Shown here: in pieces, positions 50,634 to 54,830 of the stretch
How positions within the stretch are numbered: position 1 is the stretch's first letter
How the letters are laid out: the number at the start of each line of letters is the position of its first letter
Origin: Planctomycetota bacterium
Lineage (GTDB): Bacteria > Planctomycetota > Phycisphaerae > Phycisphaerales > SM1A02
Assembly: GCA_014381555.1 (NCBI GenBank)
Contig: JACNLO010000047.1
Location: 1-54,830, forward strand
Reading direction: 5' to 3'
Length of the DNA: 54,830 nt
The notes under the pieces: model-generated
Told to the model about the DNA's origin: nothing
Database searches by the model: none
The model's input: the letters and a program-made list of their open reading frames with translations, nothing else
Program-made: the position numbers and the translations under genes

Positions 50634-53577
50634 CATCTCGTATTTCTCTTTTGCTAAGCAAAACACCCATTGGCGGCATCGCTGAATAATCACCAAAACC
50701 CTCTGCGACATTTTCGTTTGGGTAAAGCAAAGCTGCCAACAGTTGATCCTCGTCTAAACGATTAGCAACGTCATCTAATGGCGGTCCAGCAATACCACCT
50801 TCCCCTTCTATTTTATGGCAGCGTAAACATTCACTCTTTGAATTCTCAAACACGATTTGTTTGCCGATAATTCCATTCCCACCATGGAGCAACCACGCGT
50901 CTTCTATTTCTTTATTCCACGGTTCTGCAAAATCTAATTGCAATTCGTCTCGAAGAGTTTCATTGTCAATCTTGGAAAATACAAGTGGTCTTCTAGTGAG
51001 GGTTTTAATTGCTTCTTGTGCTTCAAAGATTTCACCAACTTGGATAGCTTCAAGCAATAGTTTTTCAGCGGACAAATCATTTTGACTAAGCAAAACATCC
51101 CTAGCCACAGAGCGAAGTTTCCAGTGTTCACTTTGCAGGGCATATTCAATTAGGTCCTTGTTATCATTCACCTGTAGTGCATACGCACGTATTGAGACTG
51201 GCATTTTTTCATCAAGAACAAACTTATCGCAAAGTTCTTTTGGAAACAATCCGCTACTTGAAGAAACGAACCGTAGGGTTTCCATAAGAAGCTCACCCTC
51301 TGCACTCGTGAACAATGCATGAATTGCATCATCAACGCCTTCAATGCAAATGAAGCTCATGTGTTTTCTCGGTATCACCCTACCCTCAACAATATCTCTA
51401 TCCGCTTTAGAAGGACTTGGGGGACCCCAATTGTTCAACGCTTGCATCGCAAGCAACCTCATTTCGTACGGCTTGGTTGCATCTGCCGCAAACTCAGCAA
51501 CACGCACACTTCCATAGCAATCGTGTTCCATTTTATTTGCGCTAATTGCCCGTTTCTGCCACGGAATTGTCCGTGCATGAGATAGTGATGCCGCAAGAGT
51601 CTGCCTTGCCCCTTCTTCATCACCATAGCCACGCCCATCAATACGCCCATCGTGGATTGCTCTTGCAGCTTCAGTTGCAACATCATCATCCGGATCGTTC
51701 AAATAGTCGGCGACAAATTCCGATTCCATTCTTCGAAGCACCAATACCGCTGCAAGACGAACCGCTTGGCTCGGATGGGTTTGCAAGTTTGCCATCGCTG
51801 CTGCGTACTGCGTCTTCGTTAGAGCAACTACTCCAGCGTGTCGCAAATATACATCTTCATTGTTGTTGCGCTCAAGCATTGCAATAATTGCATCTTTTGC
51901 ATTACCAAGATAACCAAGCGCCATAGTTGCGAAATACGAAACTCGTGAGTTTGGATCATCAATCAACGCAACAATTTTTGCAAATGCTTTTGTGAAGTGC
52001 GCTTCGCCAAGAATTTTGCATGCCTGCACACGGATTTCAGGATCAAGGTCATCAAGAAGTGGAGCAACGAATTCCATACATCTCTCCCCACTTCGATCAA
52101 TCATCGCAAGAGCCCACATCGCATGGATACGTACAAGTTGATTATCGCTTTGCAGTGCTTTTGCAAGTGCGAGAGTGTTCTTTCGATCCGCAAGTTCATA
52201 CTGCGCGCGAATTCGAACACGCCTATCAACATGCGACAACATTTGAATTAACGTGTCTACTGGTAATGAGGTAAATCCACTTGCAAATATTTCAGACACA
52301 TCGCCATCTGCAACGTGCGATTCATCCCAAACAGAGTACAGACGACCCTCTTCGTTTCCAGTCCAACCCTCGCCCCAATCGCTAATCACCATCTTACCGT
52401 TGTATCCAAAATCAACATCGGTGCACAAAACCTTTTCAACAAACGGATGAAGGTCGACCATGTTGAAATGTGCTCCATCTGGTTCAAGTGCAAAACTTAA
52501 GACGCTAGAATGCTCAGCCCCACCACGAAAATCGCACATGAAAAAATGGTCGTTATACCTTTCTGCAAAACCACCACCCGGATACGCAACAAGCCCAGAT
52601 GGCCCCGAGCCAATCACATCAATTGCAGGAAGAATCCATGCTGGACGATCTTTGTTATGAGGATCCCAACCATTTTCGGTTACCCAAGGTCCTCGTTCAT
52701 TAGCACCCTCGAGCGTTTGGTATTCCATCCGCCAACCGGTCTCGCCACCTTCTACGCAGTAGACCAATCGGGCTTTGTCGATTGCGTCGGAATTGTTGTC
52801 TCCAGTGAACAGGTTCCCATAGTTGTCAAAGGCAAGTTCTTGCGGATTGCGAAGCCCATGATGAAAAACTTCCAAATTCGCCCCATCAAGTTCACTTCTA
52901 AAGACCGCGCCTTCACCCGGACTGTGCAATTCTTTTCCGTTATCAAGTTCAATGTGATAGCCGCGATCACCAATCGACCAATACATGCGACCATCTAAAC
53001 CCAATGCAAGCCCGTGCATGTCGTGCCCACGAAGTGCGGTACGTACGCCAAACCCAGCACCAAAAAGTGATTCTCTTTTTCCGTCTTCTATTTTCCACAC
53101 GTGCGGTATGCATGTGTAATACACCGAATCTCCAATTGCAAGCACACCGGCACCAGTTCCATCGAGCGGGTCGTTAAATCCATCTGCAAAAATCGTTGCT
53201 GTTTCAAATACACCGTCGCCATCTTGGTCTTCAAGTTTTCGAATTCGATCTTCAAACTCCGAGTAATACGCCATCCCGTTTTGACGTTGGTCGGCAAATC
53301 GTTCATACATTCTCAGGCGGCTCTCTACCGATTGCAATCGCAAATCCCAATCAAGCCAGAACGAACTTGAACGATTGTCCTCCACGCCCTGCTCTTGCCG
53401 AAATGATTCAGCAACAAGGATGTTTCCATCGTCATCAAAACAGAATGCAACAGGATCCATAATTTCTGGTTCCGTTGCAATTAGTTGTTTTGAAAAACCA
53501 TCTGGCACTTGCATCAAGTCAAATGCGGTTTCCGGAGTCCCCCAAAAAATCACCGAAGCAAGAACACTTAACACCAT
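50602..53577 (-). CDS. PVC-type membrane-bound dehydrogenase with HEAT repeats and haem c
   Basis: 991 residues with a signal peptide. The N-terminal part (about 20-440) is a propeller dehydrogenase domain (FDLMQVPDGFSKQLIATEPEIMDPVAF, FDNYGNLFTGDNNSDAID). Next are HEAT-like repeats (about 460-900; LDDLDPEIRVQACKILGE, LNDPDDDVATEAARAI). At the end is a small cytochrome c domain with C917-LR-C920-H921 and an axial Met in SAMPPMG (about 967). This architecture is characteristic of planctomycetes and verrucomicrobia and is thought to oxidise sugars or polyols. It is overlapped by 10 nt by the M24 gene upstream, so the two are probably co-transcribed. Confidence 0.93.
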   Translation of the reverse strand: MVLSVLASVIFWGTPETAFDLMQVPDGFSKQLIATEPEIMDPVAFCFDDDGNILVAESFRQEQGVEDNRSSSFWLDWDLRLQSVESRLRMYERFADQRQNGMAYYSEFEDRIRKLEDQDGDGVFETATIFADGFNDPLDGTGAGVLAIGDSVYYTCIPHVWKIEDGKRESLFGAGFGVRTALRGHDMHGLALGLDGRMYWSIGDRGYHIELDNGKELHSPGEGAVFRSELDGANLEVFHHGLRNPQELAFDNYGNLFTGDNNSDAIDKARLVYCVEGGETGWRMEYQTLEGANERGPWVTENGWDPHNKDRPAWILPAIDVIGSGPSGLVAYPGGGFAERYNDHFFMCDFRGGAEHSSVLSFALEPDGAHFNMVDLHPFVEKVLCTDVDFGYNGKMVISDWGEGWTGNEEGRLYSVWDESHVADGDVSEIFASGFTSLPVDTLIQMLSHVDRRVRIRAQYELADRKNTLALAKALQSDNQLVRIHAMWALAMIDRSGERCMEFVAPLLDDLDPEIRVQACKILGEAHFTKAFAKIVALIDDPNSRVSYFATMALGYLGNAKDAIIAMLERNNNEDVYLRHAGVVALTKTQYAAAMANLQTHPSQAVRLAAVLVLRRMESEFVADYLNDPDDDVATEAARAIHDGRIDGRGYGDEEGARQTLAASLSHARTIPWQKRAISANKMEHDCYGSVRVAEFAADATKPYEMRLLAMQALNNWGPPSPSKADRDIVEGRVIPRKHMSFICIEGVDDAIHALFTSAEGELLMETLRFVSSSSGLFPKELCDKFVLDEKMPVSIRAYALQVNDNKDLIEYALQSEHWKLRSVARDVLLSQNDLSAEKLLLEAIQVGEIFEAQEAIKTLTRRPLVFSKIDNETLRDELQLDFAEPWNKEIEDAWLLHGGNGIIGKQIVFENSKSECLRCHKIEGEGGIAGPPLDDVANRLDEDQLLAALLYPNENVAEGFGDYSAMPPMGVLLSKREIRDVIEYLKTLQK

Positions 53578-54716
53578 TTCAATCCTTCTGGGAGTGTATT
53601 AAAATTTTCGCAACCATTTTCAGTGACAAGTACCATGTCTTCAACTCGAACTCCACCAAGGGCATGGCTGTACAAACCCGGTTCGATCGTCACAACATCG
53701 CCTGAAAGTAAAACCGCACCGTTTCGATCAAGTAAGGGCGGCTCGTGCACATCAAGACCAATACCGTGCCCTGTGCCATGTGGCATAGAGCAAAATGTTG
53801 TGGGATCACTTTCCTTTGGAAGTCCCTCTTGGTATCCATGTTCAAGTAACACGCGAATTGTTTCAAGGTGAACAACTTCGCCAGTTTCGCCTGCTTTTGT
53901 TACAAGAATTGCTGCTTCTTTTGCTGCAACAACTGCTGCGTGCATCTTTTGAATTTCTTCAGGGATTTCGCCATGCACAACTGTACGTGTACAGTCCCCG
54001 TTGTACATCGAACTTTTATCGAGAGGAAATATATCGATGATGACTGGTTCTCCTGTTCGAAGAACACCACTCCCAAGTTCATGGCAGTCGCCACCATCGC
54101 TTCCACCTGCGACTATGCACGGTGGATTAAAAAAGTTTCGCTCAAGAAGAAACGTATCAACCATCGTTCGCAATCGTTCACTTGTGAGCGGGTTACCTTC
54201 TACTTGCAAAATACCGTTGTCGTCTGCTACCGAGTTTGCAACGGTTTCACACGCCATCCGAATAACTTCCTCAGTGACTTGTTGGGCGCGGCGAAGGTGG
54301 GCAACTTCTTCTTCATCTTTTACTCGACGGTCAGTGACACCCATGTCTATATCGAGTTCAACCGAAATACCTGCTGCCTGCATCTCATCAACATAAATCA
54401 GAGGAAGCGTTCGGTCTCCAATGACGTTAGTGATTCCGTTTCGGCGAAGGCATTCGGTTGTTGATTGTGCTGCCGCTGTTTCTCTATCTCCCGATAGCCC
54501 GCTAGCTGGCGTGAAGTCGCTGTATCCATAAACTCGGTCAGCCCGAGCGTTTTTTTTCGCGCGGTCCATTTCAATTTCTCGAAGAATGAGCGTTCGCGTT
54601 CCATCTGGCAAATCAATTGCAATCATCGCATCGTGCACCATAAATCTAATTAAACGATACAACGATTTATTCGTTGATGGATTCCCTGCCATAACGCTCG
54701 CTGTTTTCGTTTGCAT
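53568..54716 (-). CDS. M24-family aminopeptidase (Xaa-Pro type)
   Basis: A 382-residue pita-bread metallopeptidase with an N-terminal creatinase-like domain. The five metal ligands are visible: D in VIIDIFPLD, D in NGDCTRTV, H in HGTGHGIGLDVHE, E in VTIEPGLY and E in GVRVEDMV. It removes N-terminal residues next to proline or a related bond. The start is the ATG at 54714-54716. A GGAGG about 20 nt upstream is followed by a separate ATG-TAA (54726-54731), a minimal start-stop pair. It precedes the PVC dehydrogenase gene. Confidence 0.92.
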   Translation of the reverse strand: MQTKTASVMAGNPSTNKSLYRLIRFMVHDAMIAIDLPDGTRTLILREIEMDRAKKNARADRVYGYSDFTPASGLSGDRETAAAQSTTECLRRNGITNVIGDRTLPLIYVDEMQAAGISVELDIDMGVTDRRVKDEEEVAHLRRAQQVTEEVIRMACETVANSVADDNGILQVEGNPLTSERLRTMVDTFLLERNFFNPPCIVAGGSDGGDCHELGSGVLRTGEPVIIDIFPLDKSSMYNGDCTRTVVHGEIPEEIQKMHAAVVAAKEAAILVTKAGETGEVVHLETIRVLLEHGYQEGLPKESDPTTFCSMPHGTGHGIGLDVHEPPLLDRNGAVLLSGDVVTIEPGLYSHALGGVRVEDMVLVTENGCENFNTLPEGLKWC

Positions 54717-54749
54717 GTGGTTAGTTTACATTTATTACCTCCGAGCTGA

Positions 54750-54830
54750 TTATTTGAGTGGAGCCGATCGGGCTTGTGGCCGCAGAATCACGACAGTGAT
54801 TGTGCGCCCCTCGAGACGATGGATGCCAAA
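54750..54830 (-). CDS. C-terminal end of an unidentified protein (possibly translation initiation factor IF-3)
   Basis: A minus-strand frame runs from the window edge to a TAA at 54750-54752 and encodes the last 26 residues, containing RLEGRTITVVILRP. The pattern EGRxxxxxxxxP near the C-terminus recalls the end of IF-3, but 26 residues are too few for a firm call. The basic tail fits an RNA-binding protein. The rest lies beyond the right edge. Confidence 0.35.
   Translation of the reverse strand, partial: FGIHRLEGRTITVVILRPQARSAPLK

Noticed and set aside
1-54830. CRISPR arrays, tRNA or rRNA genes, prophage or transposase genes
   Set aside because: Scanned by eye on both strands; no regularly spaced repeats, cloverleaf-like sequences or recombinase motifs were found. 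Weak tRNA-like sequences could be missed without software.

Overview
The window reads as a chromosomal segment of a PVC-group planctomycete, most likely of the class Phycisphaerae. Four lines of evidence point there. Three secreted proteins belong to planctomycete-type families: a large PVC-type dehydrogenase with HEAT repeats and a C-terminal CxxCH, a beta-propeller dehydrogenase, and a protein with two DUF1080 (3-keto-disaccharide hydrolase) domains. A subtilase ends in two dockerin-like GD(L/I)DGDGxVGVxDLLxxVDxWGAC repeats, a C-terminal module I associate with Phycisphaerae. There is an exosortase system, and the base composition is visibly AT-leaning. No tRNA, rRNA, CRISPR, transposase or phage gene was seen. 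Genes are tightly packed, and 4-nt start/stop overlaps are common.

Region 1 (1-11.5 kb, minus strand) is a type IV pilus / type II secretion-like operon. In transcription order it holds a major pilin behind a long structured leader, a terminator, a second pseudopilin, PilM, PilN, PilO, a PilP-like protein, a PilQ-like secretin and a TPR lipoprotein. A four-gene signalling cassette follows (histidine kinase, receiver-only regulator, GAF/HD-GYP protein, STAS protein), and then a PilB/GspE ATPase that runs off the left edge. The cassette sits inside the machine's operon.

Region 2 (11.5-28 kb) has a DUF1015 gene converging on a long minus-strand cluster. In transcription order that cluster is a Wza-like exporter, an exosortase fused to an EpsI-like domain, a 1706-residue TPR protein, a Wzc-like chain-length/kinase protein with a degenerate P-loop, a WecA-like initiating transferase, a low-molecular-weight tyrosine phosphatase, SerA and SerC. 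It looks like an exopolysaccharide and exosortase locus with serine biosynthesis at its 3' end.

Region 3 (28-36 kb) is mixed: lipA, a PilZ protein, a 300-nt hairpin-rich spacer, a tiny sigma-region-4-like protein, a ClC transporter, an HdeD-like protein, threonine aldolase, a secreted transglutaminase-like protein, a sulfotransferase and a GT4 glycosyltransferase.

Region 4 (36-41.4 kb) is a Mn/Zn-type metal ABC transporter operon divergent from a DtxR/MntR-type regulator, with a good promoter and an operator-like palindrome between them. Both permeases carry their own C-terminal DtxR-like winged-helix and metal-binding domains. The last gene of the operon encodes a chagasin-like (I42) peptidase-inhibitor lipoprotein.

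Region 5 (41.4-54.8 kb) holds secreted catabolic proteins: an M28 aminopeptidase lipoprotein, a cytochrome c lipoprotein, the propeller dehydrogenase, the subtilase, the DUF1080 protein, the PVC-type dehydrogenase and an M24 peptidase. A second HD-GYP protein and a PqiA-like protein lie among them. Convergent gene pairs in the window overlap at their 3' ends, except one pair that is separated by a 25-nt imperfect inverted-repeat element.

Best candidates for something under-described are the double DtxR-permease fusions with a co-operonic chagasin-like inhibitor, the signalling cassette buried in the pilus operon, the structured pilin leader, and the kinase-dead-looking Wzc homologue within an exosortase operon.
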